From: Tolypothrix sp. PCC 7712
GTDB lineage: Bacteria > Cyanobacteriota > Cyanobacteriia > Cyanobacteriales > Nostocaceae
Assembly: GCF_025860405.1 (NCBI RefSeq)
Contig: NZ_CP063797.1
Location: 1 to 36,483 of the forward strand
Reading direction: 5' to 3'
DNA: 36,483 nt
Shown: one piece after another, positions 16,173 through 24,365 of the stretch
Position numbering within the stretch: the first letter of the stretch is position 1
Layout of the letters: each line of letters starts with the position of its first letter
Notes under the pieces: model-generated
Database searches by the model: none
Told to the model about the DNA's origin: nothing
What the model saw: the letters and a program-made list of their open reading frames with translations, nothing else
Translations under genes and position numbers: made by a program

Positions 16173-16936
16173 AAATTATCTTTTTAGTCGGGATTTAAAT
16201 AAATATTAAGTTAAATTATTTTTTCCTTCAGATTTTGGAGCCATTTGGAGACATTTGGAGCCTAATTATTAATAGAACTTATGTAATTTTTATGGTTTTT
16301 GGAAAAAAGTTGGCTCCATTTGGCTCCACTGCTATTTTCTCCCTCAAAAATCTGTAAAATCCTCAGTGCAATACTTTCAGCCCAAAAGTGCAGACTTCTA
16401 GCTGACAAATAATTATACTACAGCATTAATGTTAGGTACTATGGAAAAATATTGTGATTTTCAAACCTCAAAATTTTTCTGGCTTTAATAATTATAAATG
16501 TGAACTCACTACACAATTACTCAAGGCGAAATCTTCAAAAATACAAGTGCTGACCATTGTGAAATTTAATTTTATGGGTAATTTTTTATTTGATTCATTC
16601 CCGGCGATGAGCTATTGATAACTTATTAGCTTTACTAATCACATATTAGCAGTAACACCTTGTATTTGAGAATCAAAATCAGCCACAACCAAGATGGACG
16701 ATCGTCCCCTATTGCATCTCGTAGAGATGCACTACCGGCTACAGTAGATTGCGGGTGCAATCCCGTTAGACAAGAGAACTAACAGATGCGCTCGCACAAT
16801 AATGTTATGCAGTACTGGCTCTCAAATACCTTGATATTCATAGGTTGTGACACCGCTTGGTAAGAAATCAATGACTAGAGTTTCTTAATTTGAAGCTTTT
16901 GGGTGATCAAAGGTGAACAATGGTAGTGATTGGGTT
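16173..16936. other. Non-coding region after rep, with small hairpins
   Basis: No gene is seen. It contains the TTTGGAG repeat cluster (listed separately) and, near 16710-16760, two short dyads typical of cyanobacterial intergenic repeats (GCATCTC/GAGATGC and GATTGC/GCAATC). The AT-rich stretch and repeats make it a possible replication-origin region. Confidence 0.45.
16234..16328. repeat. Iteron-like TTTGGAG repeats with inverted copies
   Basis: TTTGGAG occurs at a 10-bp period three times in 16234-16260 (TTTGGAGCC, then ATTTGGAGA, then ATTTGGAGCC), and two inverted copies, GGCTCCATTTGGCTCCA, lie at 16312-16328 across an AT-rich gap. Ten-base spacing puts copies on one DNA face. Lying just downstream of rep, this is a candidate Rep- or regulator-binding site. 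Confidence 0.6.
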
Positions 16937-17386
16937 CTAGGCACGGGGGGACGCTCTCAGCATTAATAATCGAAATTCATAGGTTTTAGGAGTTTTCTCA
17001 GTTCTCTCCGCAAGAATATCGATTGAATGGAGGTAACAAGGAATTAAACTATTTTTACCTTGGTCGTAGATCTGACGTGCGTGAATATCTTTGTTCATCT
17101 CGCAGAGAACTTGAAAATTAGCGGCAACGATATCCAAAGAAATCTCTTTACTGGGAATAACAAGCACACAAGGCTCTACAAAGGTTTTAGCTGCTTTATA
17201 GTATGCCTCTTTAATGTCTTCTATGCAACTCGGAAAATGAGAGACTAAATAAGAAAAAGATTCTTCGACCTCATTTAAATAAGCTGATTCATCTATTTTT
17301 TTACTTAGAAAAGCTAACTGACGTGCGAAACTTTTAGACCGCCCATAATTAGGATCTAATTTTTTGCGCCGTTTCGCTTCACCCAT
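16937..17386 (-). CDS. Hypothetical protein with MGEAKRR start (149 aa)
   Basis: The N-terminus MGEAKRRKKLDPNYG is a recurrent cyanobacterial sequence found at the start of many otherwise unrelated proteins. The rest is soluble and helical with no motif I recognise. A C-terminal low-similarity tail (LLMLRASPRA) runs into repeat-like DNA, so the end may be altered. Stand-alone on the minus strand. Confidence 0.6.
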   Translation of the reverse strand: MGEAKRRKKLDPNYGRSKSFARQLAFLSKKIDESAYLNEVEESFSYLVSHFPSCIEDIKEAYYKAAKTFVEPCVLVIPSKEISLDIVAANFQVLCEMNKDIHARQIYDQGKNSLIPCYLHSIDILAERTEKTPKTYEFRLLMLRASPRA

Positions 17387-17648
17387 GTTTTATTTATCCT
17401 TTTTCTCATTTACAAATAGAACTTGTTGGGAAAAATATAGCTCAATAGTTTATAATTAAAAATCTTTCAACTTCTCAACAAATTTTGGGTAAGTACTTCT
17501 ATATTATTCATAATTACCTAATATATATCTGGGTGATTAAGAGTGAATCAGAACTTGAATTCTTATAAAATGTCGTTTAAAGGTTGTTTGACGACATCGG
17601 GGTGAAACAGGCTCACAGTAAGGGTTAGGAGCATACTACACAGGCTTG

Positions 17649-19850
17649 CTAAGGTTTCCTAAACTCCATTTGGGCGAAGTGGTCTTGCAGCAGTTTGTGG
17701 ATGAAGCGGTAGCGACCACCAACCCGCTGGAGGAATAATCGCTCGGTGCAGTAGTCGAGAAATCGGGCGAAGTTCCAGGGTATACAGCCGTTGAAGTAGA
17801 GGATGAGGCGTAGCGTGAAGTGTTTAATAACGGGTGTTCCACCTCTGAGTATCCCTCCTAATAATCCGAAAAAGAATCCAGATATTAAGCTAGCAATTAA
17901 AGCTTCATTTAAACTATTATTTGGTCTAATAATTCGTTGAATCAAAAAGATTAATATTGTAGAAGTTACTAAATATAAAACTGATAATTTTAAAGTATTT
18001 TTAGCCGATTGCCAAATACCTTGATTAGGAATATTTTTATTCTCTATCTCTACACTATAATAACCAAAAAACATCTCAAAAATTAGCGCAACAATCAGCC
18101 CATAGGTCAGCCCAACAATCAGCCCAACAATCAGCCCAATCAACCCAAAAATCGGGCCAAAAATCAGCCCAAAAATCAGCCCAACAATCAGCCCACTCAG
18201 CCCAAAAAAAATCAACCCAACAATCAATACATTTTTAAAATTATTAGAAGAAAATTTTAGAGTTTCAAATGTTTTAATCTCATCTCCAATCAGCCCAAAA
18301 ATCAGCCCAAAAACCAGCCCCACAATCAGCCCATCAATCATCCCTAAAATCATCCCTAAAATCAGCCCAAAAATCAGCCATTTTATAATGATTTTGAAAG
18401 AATAAATATTAGACCTAATTAAAACTATATTTTCAAGTTTATACTCTATTATCTCACTAAATAAACCATTAATTAACCCATAAATCAGCCCAGGAATCAG
18501 CCCAGGAATCAGCCCAGAAATCAGCCCAGAAATCAGCCCAGAAATCAGCCCAGAAATCAGCCCAGAAAACAGCCCATAAATCAGCGCATAAATCAGAGCT
18601 TGTATAACTCCCCAGACCATACAATTATAGATAGCTTTGGCAATTTTAGTTTTTAACAAACTAGGCTGCATTCCTTCAATCAAGAACTCTGTTTTAGCTT
18701 CTCTTTGCATTTGCTTCGCCAGCCAAACAAGCCACATTCGCGTTTTTCTAGCATTAGAAGGTTTTTTCTTGAAATATGCCCTACTATTAATATTCCGTAT
18801 CAACATCCGCCCTACATAAGCATCTAGCAAATACTGAATTCGGTCTGCTGTAGAAGTCAAATGCTCCCATTCTTCAACAGATATTTCTTGAGATGCTAAA
18901 ACAGTAATGCTGAGTAGTAAGGGAGTCTTCACTAAATCTAGAAGGTTTAAGTCGCTACTGATGGTTGACCACAGTTCTCTATAATTTATAGAAGTTAGAT
19001 AATCACAAATTTGATCGTTGGTTAAAGACTGTAAGTATATGGCACCGTTTAGTTGTAATTGAGTAGCGTAGTTACTATATTCTTCACTCCGACTACAAAC
19101 AGCTACAGAAAGAGGTCTAGTTTCGCTTGCTAAAAACTGATTAATTACATAAACGCAAAGTTCTTGACGCTGTGGCTCAAGCTCATCTAAACCGTCAAGC
19201 AACGGTAGTAATTGCCGATTATCTACCCACTCTTGACCTAGCTTTTTTGAAACACCATACTTTGATTTAAGTTCAGCCACTAACCAATCAGCTATGGATT
19301 GGCGGTCATCTTTCCAAGACGACAAGTTAAATAAAACGGGAACGGGATATTCAGGTTGTTCTTCTGCACGGCTGACTAAAGCTTGAGCTAATTCTAACTG
19401 TGTGGTTGTCTTTCCACTTCCTGGCGCACCTAAAATTAAGAGTTTACCTGCAATTTCTTGGGAATCAAAAACTTGCAAAATTGTTGTGGTGTTTGGGAGA
19501 GATTCAGCAGGTTTTAAACCAATTTTTATCTCTGCATCCCAAGGGCGTTTTACTTGCTGTGGTTGTGATTCCTTCCCCAGATTAATCAGCACGGCATTGT
19601 GTAGAGATTGCCTTAATCGTGCTGTAACTTCTTCCTTGACTGCGGCTAATAGTATCCGTTCATTCTTTGGTCGAGCAGGGTTGCCTATTGGGGTTGTTGT
19701 CTGCTGCCCAAAGAAAAAATTTAAGATATCACCGCCAATTCGCCCAGCGTTAACCGTGTCAGCATTAATCAACCCGCCGCCAAACTGAGCATTCTGTAAA
19801 TCATTGTTAGTGATTTTTTCAGTGTCTTTGGGGTCTTCTGAATCTGGCAT
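17649..19850 (-). CDS. NACHT NTPase with N-terminal Gly-rich motif and C-terminal membrane-repeat domain
   Basis: A 733-residue STAND/NLR-like protein. Residues 15-47 hold a motif (NDLQNAQFGGGLINAD then VNAGRIGGDI) shared with the pentapeptide protein at 21059. The NACHT module has Walker A LGAPGSGKTTTQ (140-151), Walker B LLPLLDGLDEL (214-224, D219, D222, E223) and sensor AVCSRSEEY (250-258). About residues 410-660 are strongly hydrophobic with repeats of GLIxGLI (for example GLISGLISGLISGLI), likely a membrane-inserting or pore segment. The C-terminus returns to a soluble segment (GGRYRFIHKLLQDHFA). Known family role: bacterial NACHT proteins sense invaders and trigger effector action; here membrane damage is inferred. 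A TATAAT -10 box lies 30 bases upstream of the ATG. Confidence 0.85.
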   Translation of the reverse strand: MPDSEDPKDTEKITNNDLQNAQFGGGLINADTVNAGRIGGDILNFFFGQQTTTPIGNPARPKNERILLAAVKEEVTARLRQSLHNAVLINLGKESQPQQVKRPWDAEIKIGLKPAESLPNTTTILQVFDSQEIAGKLLILGAPGSGKTTTQLELAQALVSRAEEQPEYPVPVLFNLSSWKDDRQSIADWLVAELKSKYGVSKKLGQEWVDNRQLLPLLDGLDELEPQRQELCVYVINQFLASETRPLSVAVCSRSEEYSNYATQLQLNGAIYLQSLTNDQICDYLTSINYRELWSTISSDLNLLDLVKTPLLLSITVLASQEISVEEWEHLTSTADRIQYLLDAYVGRMLIRNINSRAYFKKKPSNARKTRMWLVWLAKQMQREAKTEFLIEGMQPSLLKTKIAKAIYNCMVWGVIQALIYALIYGLFSGLISGLISGLISGLISGLIPGLIPGLIYGLINGLFSEIIEYKLENIVLIRSNIYSFKIIIKWLIFGLILGMILGMIDGLIVGLVFGLIFGLIGDEIKTFETLKFSSNNFKNVLIVGLIFFGLSGLIVGLIFGLIFGPIFGLIGLIVGLIVGLTYGLIVALIFEMFFGYYSVEIENKNIPNQGIWQSAKNTLKLSVLYLVTSTILIFLIQRIIRPNNSLNEALIASLISGFFFGLLGGILRGGTPVIKHFTLRLILYFNGCIPWNFARFLDYCTERLFLQRVGGRYRFIHKLLQDHFAQMEFRKP
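18120..18560. repeat. 12-bp minisatellite coding for GLIS/GLIF repeats
   Basis: AATCAGCCCAGA-type units repeat every 12 bases (clearest at 18487-18560, also 18110-18190), each encoding four residues on the minus strand (Gly-Leu-Ile-X). Unit number can change by slippage without breaking the frame, so membrane-domain length is likely variable between strains. Confidence 0.75.
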
Positions 19851-19875
19851 GGGTTATCGGGGCGTTCTTGTTTGT

Positions 19876-19888
19876 CTGTATTATACAG
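19876..19888 (-). promoter_or_regulatory. Palindromic promoter of the NACHT gene
   Basis: The plus-strand sequence CTGTATTATACAG is a perfect dyad; its complement CTGTATAATACAG contains a consensus TATAAT -10 (19880-19885), about 30 bases before the ATG at 19850. No good -35 hexamer is seen. The same dyad is conserved at 20960-20972 before the duplicated 53-residue ORF. The overlap of dyad and -10 box suggests a repressor operator. Confidence 0.6.
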
Positions 19889-19930
19889 ATACCTCACTTA
19901 CCTACTTGATTCTGGAAAGTGGTTTCTGAG

Positions 19931-19953
19931 AAAACTAAAGTCACTTTAGTTTT
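19931..19953 (-). terminator. Hairpin between pentapeptide remnant and NACHT gene
   Basis: AAAACTAAAG and CTTTAGTTTT form a perfect 10-bp stem with a three-base loop (TCA). It lies after a pentapeptide gene end and ahead of the NACHT promoter. The T-rich 3' side on either strand could terminate transcription. An identical hairpin is at 21015-21037. Confidence 0.6.
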
Positions 19954-19974
19954 GGGATAGTACTTCTGGAATCA

Positions 19975-20037
19975 TTATTCAGCTTCCTGCCAACCTTCGA
20001 TAGATGCCATCAAGATATTAACTAATGGATGGGCATG
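19975..20037 (-). pseudogene. C-terminal remnant of a second pentapeptide gene
   Basis: Reads HPLVNILMASIEGWQEAE then stop, matching the last residues of the intact pentapeptide protein (21059-22774). Upstream of 20037 the similarity stops abruptly. Only the final 20 or so codons of this gene copy survive. Confidence 0.75.
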
Positions 20038-20372
20038 ATAACGTCTATCCGTTTGTCTAGCAGTCGCAGATAGAATAAACAGTACATTTTTTTGTGACCC
20101 TTAAAAACTCAACTTAGCGTCACCCGACGTTTCTGTTTGCCCCTCACTAGCGCTTTCATCATCCAATCTATTCAAGGAAATCTTATGAACTCAGGTAAAT
20201 CTCCTGCTTCGCTACATTTCCCACTCAATAGCTATCACACTTGCGGGTTAATCTGATGCGCCATTCAAGGAGAAATGCTGAGTTATTTAAACGGTACAAG
20301 TACTGATGACTTTGAATATTAACAAAGGCTAACTTCATATAAATAAGTGAAAATAGTAGTTAATAAAAAAAT
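20038..20372. other. Non-coding stretch replacing the deleted part of the duplication
   Basis: No gene or strong motif is seen in these 335 bases. It lies where the body of the second pentapeptide gene would be expected and joins the remnant at 20037 to the small plus-strand ORF at 20373. Confidence 0.5.
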
Positions 20373-20687
20373 ATGCATGGATATATAGAAGCAGCCGATT
20401 ACAGAAAAAGAGATAGTTGGTCTGTAGACAGAATAAAATTTGAAATTGAAGAGATAGATAAGGTAAATTCAATATTAAATCAAGAATTTAATGAATTAAA
20501 AGAAGAAGTGGACTGGGCATATAAAAAGACGCTAGAATATGAAGAAAACAGAAATTCAGAGAAGATGACAGCAATATCAAAAACCGTGGAACATATCCCC
20601 AATCTAATGGAGGATTTGCAAAACAAAATTGGGCAGAATTTGGAAAAAAGAAAAGAACTAGTAAAATTTTTAAGAAGTAAATTGTAA
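20373..20687 (+). CDS. Hypothetical coiled-coil protein (104 aa)
   Basis: MHGYIEAADYRKRDSWSVDR and onward: charged, helical, with heptad spacing through residues 20-104 (IKFEIEEIDKVNSILNQEFN). Very AT-rich compared with its neighbours, as expected for a late-arriving insert within the duplicated module. No strong ribosome-binding site. Function unknown. Confidence 0.5.
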   Translation: MHGYIEAADYRKRDSWSVDRIKFEIEEIDKVNSILNQEFNELKEEVDWAYKKTLEYEENRNSEKMTAISKTVEHIPNLMEDLQNKIGQNLEKRKELVKFLRSKL

Positions 20688-20772
20688 GATTATAACAAAC
20701 TCAAAGAGACGTTAAACGAGTATGGAATAACAGACGACCTTGTTTAACCATCCAATCCCAAAAATCTCATTT

Positions 20773-20934
20773 TTACTCCATAGTTGGATGCCCAAAGAAA
20801 AAATTTAAGATATCGCCGCCAATTCGCCCAGCATTTACAGATTCAGCATTAATCAACCCGCCGCCAAACTGAGCATTCCGTAAATCATTGTTAGTGATTT
20901 TTTCAGTGTCTTTGGGGTCTTCTGACTCTGGCAT
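20773..20934 (-). CDS. Stand-alone 53-residue ORF carrying the NACHT N-terminal motif
   Basis: ATG at 20934, TAA at 20773-20775. It reads MPESEDPKDTEKITNNDLRN, then AQFGGGLINAESVNAGRIGG, then DILNFFFGHPTME. It is nearly identical to residues 1-48 of the NACHT protein, then ends five residues later where the duplication breaks off at 20789. The frame, start codon and TATAAT promoter (20960-20972) are intact. It may be a simple remnant of a truncated NACHT gene, or a surviving motif-only peptide able to co-assemble with the NACHT and pentapeptide proteins. Confidence 0.5.
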   Translation of the reverse strand: MPESEDPKDTEKITNNDLRNAQFGGGLINAESVNAGRIGGDILNFFFGHPTME

Positions 20935-20959
20935 GGATAATCTGGGGTTTTTGGTTGTC

Positions 20960-20972
20960 TGTATTATACAGA
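20960..20972 (-). promoter_or_regulatory. Palindromic promoter of the 53-residue ORF
   Basis: Same CTGTATTATACAG dyad with internal minus-strand TATAAT as at 19876-19888, conserved although flanking bases have drifted. Confidence 0.55.
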
Positions 20973-21014
20973 TACCCCACTTACGTGCTTTGATTCTGGG
21001 AAGTGGTTTCTGGG

Positions 21015-21037
21015 AAAACTAAAGTCACTTTAGTTTT
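21015..21037 (-). terminator. Hairpin after the pentapeptide gene
   Basis: Perfect 10-bp stem AAAACTAAAG / CTTTAGTTTT with loop TCA, 22 bases past the stop of the pentapeptide gene on the minus strand. It ends with a T run when read on the minus strand, fitting a factor-independent terminator. Confidence 0.65.
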
Positions 21038-21058
21038 GCGATAGTACCTCTGGAATCA

Positions 21059-22774
21059 TTATTCAGCTTCCTGCCAACCTTCTATAGAAGCCATCAATAT
21101 ATTAACTAAAGGATGGTCGATAGCTTCTTTTAATGCTTCCGTTCCACCTGACTTTAAAGCTCCAATTATCCGCGCTTTTAATGTAGGGTTCTTCTCAATC
21201 TCATCAACAGCTTTTGCAACAACCGTCATTTTTTCAGATGTGCTTGTAGTGGGGTTTGTTTGCTCTAATTGCTGTAGGAGTTGCTGAATTTCGGCGGCAG
21301 CTTCAGCAAGATTCTGTTTCTGCTGTGGTGTGTAGTTATTGATGTTACCGCCTATCTGTCCTGCTTCCACTTTATCTGCGTTCACAAGACCACCAGCGAA
21401 TTGAGCGCCTTGCAAGTTGTTATTAAATTGTTGTTTTGAACCTTCTGACATAGATTTGCTCTCTGCTGTAGCTGTTACATCAATAATATTTTGAATAGGT
21501 CTATTAGCCATTAATTTAGTGATTTCTAATAAATCAGCGCTTTTGTTTCGGTAAATTTCTATCTGTTCATCCTTGGCTTTCAATTCAGTGTGGTACTTTG
21601 TTTCTAGTAAAATTAGCTTTTGTTCATATAATACTTTAGCCTGGCGTTCAATATCTGCTTTATTAGCTTCTGGTGGAACTTCTAGCCGAATTACAAACAC
21701 GCCACCACTTTTCTTTTCAATGGCTTGGACTGACAAATTTTCTTCACCATACTTAGCCTGTAGTTCTTGAAAGGAGAGAAGAAATGCTTTCCAATCAATG
21801 CCATCAGTAAAAATTAAGTCTACTGTTTCTAAAGCTTTTTGAAAGAGTTTGGTAAACTCCCCTGGTGCAAACTCTCCGCTACTTGGACGACGTTCTTGTT
21901 TGTCACTTTTTAAGTAGACATAGTGGCAATCAATATTATCTAGCTTTGTAGCAGAGTTAATATGCCAATCTTCCAAACAAGCAGATGTAAACTTTGCATT
22001 TGAAAAATTTGTCTTTAATGCTTGCGTTCTACACAATTTAGCTCTTCTGAAGTCAGTCCCGCTGAGGTCAGCCGCCCTGAGGTTAGCCTCGGTGAGGTTA
22101 GCATTGCTGAGGTTAGCATTGCTGAGGTTAGCCTCGGTGAGGTTAGCATTGTCGAGGTGAGCCTTGATGAGGTTAGCATTGCTGAGGTTAGCATTGCTGA
22201 GGTTAGCCTCGGTGAGGATAGCCCGGCTGAGGATAGCATTACTGAGGTTAACATTGCTGAGGTTAGCATTGCTGAGTTCAGCCCATATCAGGATAGCCCT
22301 ACCGCCGAGGTTAGCTTCACTGAGGTTAGCCTCTATGAGTCTAGCCAGTCTGAGGATAGCCCCACTGAGGTTAGCATTGCTGAGGTTAGCGTACATGAGG
22401 TTAGCATAGCTGAGGTTAGCATTGCTGAGGTCAACCTCCCTAAGGTCAGCCTCCCTGAGGTTAGCATAGCTGAGGTTAGCATTGCTGAGGTCAACCTCCC
22501 TGAGGTCAACCTCCCAAAGGTCAGCCTTGATGAGGTTAGCATAGCTGAGGTTAGAATTGCTGAGTTCAGCCTTCCGGAAGTTAGTCCCACTGAGGTTAGC
22601 ATAGCTGAGGTCAACCTCGGTGAGGTCAGTCCCGGTGAGGTCAGTCCCGGTGAGGTCAGTCCCGCTGAGGTTAGTCCCGCTGAGGTCAGGAACAACATCT
22701 GGATTTCTGTCTCTCCACTTATTCCAAGTAGTCACACCTTTGTTCAGTAGAGCATAATGCTCCTTATTTACCAT
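21059..22774 (-). CDS. Pentapeptide-repeat protein with shared Gly-rich motif (571 aa)
   Basis: Residues about 30-270 are pentapeptide repeats (A-D/N-L-x-x, for example LSNANLSYANLREADL), which fold as a right-handed quadrilateral beta helix. A phase break occurs near 156-160. Residues 300-425 are mixed with a helix (DIERQAKVLYEQKLILLETK). Residues 451-480 carry NNNLQGAQFAGGLVNADKVE and AGQIGGNINN, matching the N-terminus of the NACHT protein at 17649. The C-terminus (480-571) is helical, ending MASIEGWQEAE. Gene order and shared motif suggest it works with the NACHT protein as sensor or effector partner; that is inference. The 15-bp DNA repeat unit GAGGTTAGCATTGCT makes repeat number unstable. 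Confidence 0.8.
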   Translation of the reverse strand: MVNKEHYALLNKGVTTWNKWRDRNPDVVPDLSGTNLSGTDLTGTDLTGTDLTEVDLSYANLSGTNFRKAELSNSNLSYANLIKADLWEVDLREVDLSNANLSYANLREADLREVDLSNANLSYANLMYANLSNANLSGAILRLARLIEANLSEANLGGRAILIWAELSNANLSNVNLSNAILSRAILTEANLSNANLSNANLIKAHLDNANLTEANLSNANLSNANLTEANLRAADLSGTDFRRAKLCRTQALKTNFSNAKFTSACLEDWHINSATKLDNIDCHYVYLKSDKQERRPSSGEFAPGEFTKLFQKALETVDLIFTDGIDWKAFLLSFQELQAKYGEENLSVQAIEKKSGGVFVIRLEVPPEANKADIERQAKVLYEQKLILLETKYHTELKAKDEQIEIYRNKSADLLEITKLMANRPIQNIIDVTATAESKSMSEGSKQQFNNNLQGAQFAGGLVNADKVEAGQIGGNINNYTPQQKQNLAEAAAEIQQLLQQLEQTNPTTSTSEKMTVVAKAVDEIEKNPTLKARIIGALKSGGTEALKEAIDHPLVNILMASIEGWQEAE

Positions 22775-22917
22775 TTACAGCTTTTCCTCATATTTTGACT
22801 TTTAACAAAAAAACTAAAGAGTAAATAAAAGCTTTTATAGCTTAAATCATCGCTTATTATCGATTTTAGGATTTTTTACTGAATGCGTGTAATTAATCTC
22901 GCCAAAACTCGCCAATG

Positions 22918-24132
22918 CTATAGAGCAGGTAATTTAAGTTCCTTATATAATTCCTGATCATATATAGCATCGTCCCAATTTTTGGCTTTTTTTAGCTGCT
23001 CTAATGTTAAATTTTTTGCACCCCTAAGATTAGTAAATAATAGATTGGTATTAGTAAGATTAGCACCAGAAAAATCAGTTACAACAAATTGTGTCTGCAA
23101 ATCGGGTGAAGAAGAATCATCACCTTCAATGGGTACATTTATACAATTATTATCGAATTGTTGTTCATCCCATGTTTTGGATTCTATAAGACTCGCATTA
23201 CTTAAATCAGCATTTGTAAAATTTGTATTTTGAATCCTGGCATTTTGAAAATTAGCTCCGTGAAGATTAGCTCCGTTAAAAATAGCACCAAAAAGGTTAG
23301 CATTTGTAAAATCAACACCATCTAGATTAGCATTGATAAAATTAGCCCCAATTAGTTGACAATTACTAAACTTCGCGCCACTAAGGTTGGCTTCACTAAA
23401 AACAGCATTATTTAGATTAATACCGTTAAAGTTAAAGCCTTTCAGGTTAGCATTAGCAAAATTAGAATTTTTTAGTAAAAATTTTAAAATTCCACAATCA
23501 TATAGAAAATGCAAAATTCTATTTTGACGCTTTATATCATCTTCTAATCTTCGCAAGATAGTCACTGTTCTTATTCGTGCCACATCACGAATAGAATTGT
23601 CCATATCAAAGCCACTTTCTTTTGTAAGTAATTCAGACCGAGTTTCTGGATTAATTAAAATTTCTGCCATCCTGTCTATATAAGCTTCTAAAGCTTGCTC
23701 ACGTAAATTGTCTTCAGCAATATCTTGTTCAACTTTAGCTCGTTCTTCTGCTTGAAGTTTTTCAACTTTAGCTCGTTCTTCTGCTCGTCTTTGTGCGTTA
23801 GCTTGAAAAAGATATAACACCAAAGGAATTGCAAGTGTACCTGCTAATCCCAACCAATCCCAAAAAGTTTTAGCAGATTGGAATTGTTCAGTTTCTTTTT
23901 TTAATTTGATAACTTTACCATCTTTAGGATTAATAACTTCTTCGATAGTTACTGATTTATTTGTATCTGTTCCAAAACCCAATAAATTATTAACGTAAAA
24001 ATATTTATAAACTCCAAAATAAAGAAATAGAGATGCTAATAATACAAATAATAATTTAGTACGAGAAGCTTTAACAAATGATAATCCTGCTGTTAAAACT
24101 TTTTTGGGTGCAATTTTGTCAAATGTAAACAT
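22918..24132 (-). CDS. Membrane pentapeptide-repeat protein (404 aa)
   Basis: Two membrane segments lie at about 27-47 (LLFVLLASLFLYFG region) and 93-110 (DWLGLAGTLAIPLVLYLFQ). A charged helix follows (RRAEERAKVEKLQAEERAKV), then a conserved cyanobacterial segment around 145-215 (QALEAYIDRMAEILI; RDVARIRTVTILRRLEDD). Pentapeptide repeats run from about 225 to 325 and again near 345-370 (NFANANLKGFNFNGINLNNA). This architecture is common in Nostocales. It lacks the Gly-rich motif of the other pentapeptide protein. Function unknown; probably a membrane-bound scaffold. Confidence 0.8.
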   Translation of the reverse strand: MFTFDKIAPKKVLTAGLSFVKASRTKLLFVLLASLFLYFGVYKYFYVNNLLGFGTDTNKSVTIEEVINPKDGKVIKLKKETEQFQSAKTFWDWLGLAGTLAIPLVLYLFQANAQRRAEERAKVEKLQAEERAKVEQDIAEDNLREQALEAYIDRMAEILINPETRSELLTKESGFDMDNSIRDVARIRTVTILRRLEDDIKRQNRILHFLYDCGILKFLLKNSNFANANLKGFNFNGINLNNAVFSEANLSGAKFSNCQLIGANFINANLDGVDFTNANLFGAIFNGANLHGANFQNARIQNTNFTNADLSNASLIESKTWDEQQFDNNCINVPIEGDDSSSPDLQTQFVVTDFSGANLTNTNLLFTNLRGAKNLTLEQLKKAKNWDDAIYDQELYKELKLPAL

Positions 24133-24242
24133 AAGACTACTCGATTAAATTCTATTTACAATTATTCCCATATTTACTTTCTCAAACGTTATTTTTGCTT
24201 TCTTCAGCTTGCAGTACTTAAAGCTCGAAAGTAGTACAAAAA

Positions 24243-24365
24243 CCATAGAGAAAAGTCTATACACCCCACTTTATAACCCCATAACTCTTATTTTATCAGT
24301 CTGCAATTGAAAGTAATGGGGTGCTATATTAGGGGTGTAAGACAAACATAAAAGGTAATTCAATC
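24243..24365 (+). promoter_or_regulatory. Control region of the left resolvase gene with TGGGGTG boxes
   Basis: Contains ACACCCCAC (24261-24269), AACCCCATAAC (24275-24285), AATGGGGTGCTATA (24315-24328) and AGGGGTGTAAG (24331-24341). The right-hand copy (32341-32466) has drifted elsewhere but keeps these boxes at the same places. The same box recurs at least ten times near the palindrome centre, so the resolvase or a partner may bind both. TATATT at 24325-24330 is a possible -10. The 17 bases CCATAGAGAAAAGTCTA mark the outer limit of similarity between arms. Confidence 0.6.

Larger units (their letters stand above)
19705..20037. repeat. 333-bp tandem-duplication arm, copy 1
   Basis: Gap-free similarity to 20789-21121 at an offset of exactly 1084 bases. 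It covers the first codons of the NACHT gene, its promoter, the hairpin and the last codons of a pentapeptide gene. Confidence 0.85.
20789..21121. repeat. 333-bp tandem-duplication arm, copy 2
   Basis: Partner of 19705-20037. It includes the 53-residue ORF start, its promoter dyad, the hairpin and the true end of the intact pentapeptide gene. Confidence 0.85.

Noticed and set aside
22022..22750. 242-codon plus-strand frame rich in EVSIAEVS opposite the pentapeptide gene
   Set aside because: It is a product of the 15-bp repeat being open in several frames; the minus-strand pentapeptide pattern is a known fold with normal ends, while this frame has no start signal or recognisable domain.
21000..22750. 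Repeat blocks as a CRISPR array
   Set aside because: Repeats are contiguous coding units without unique spacers, and there are no cas genes.
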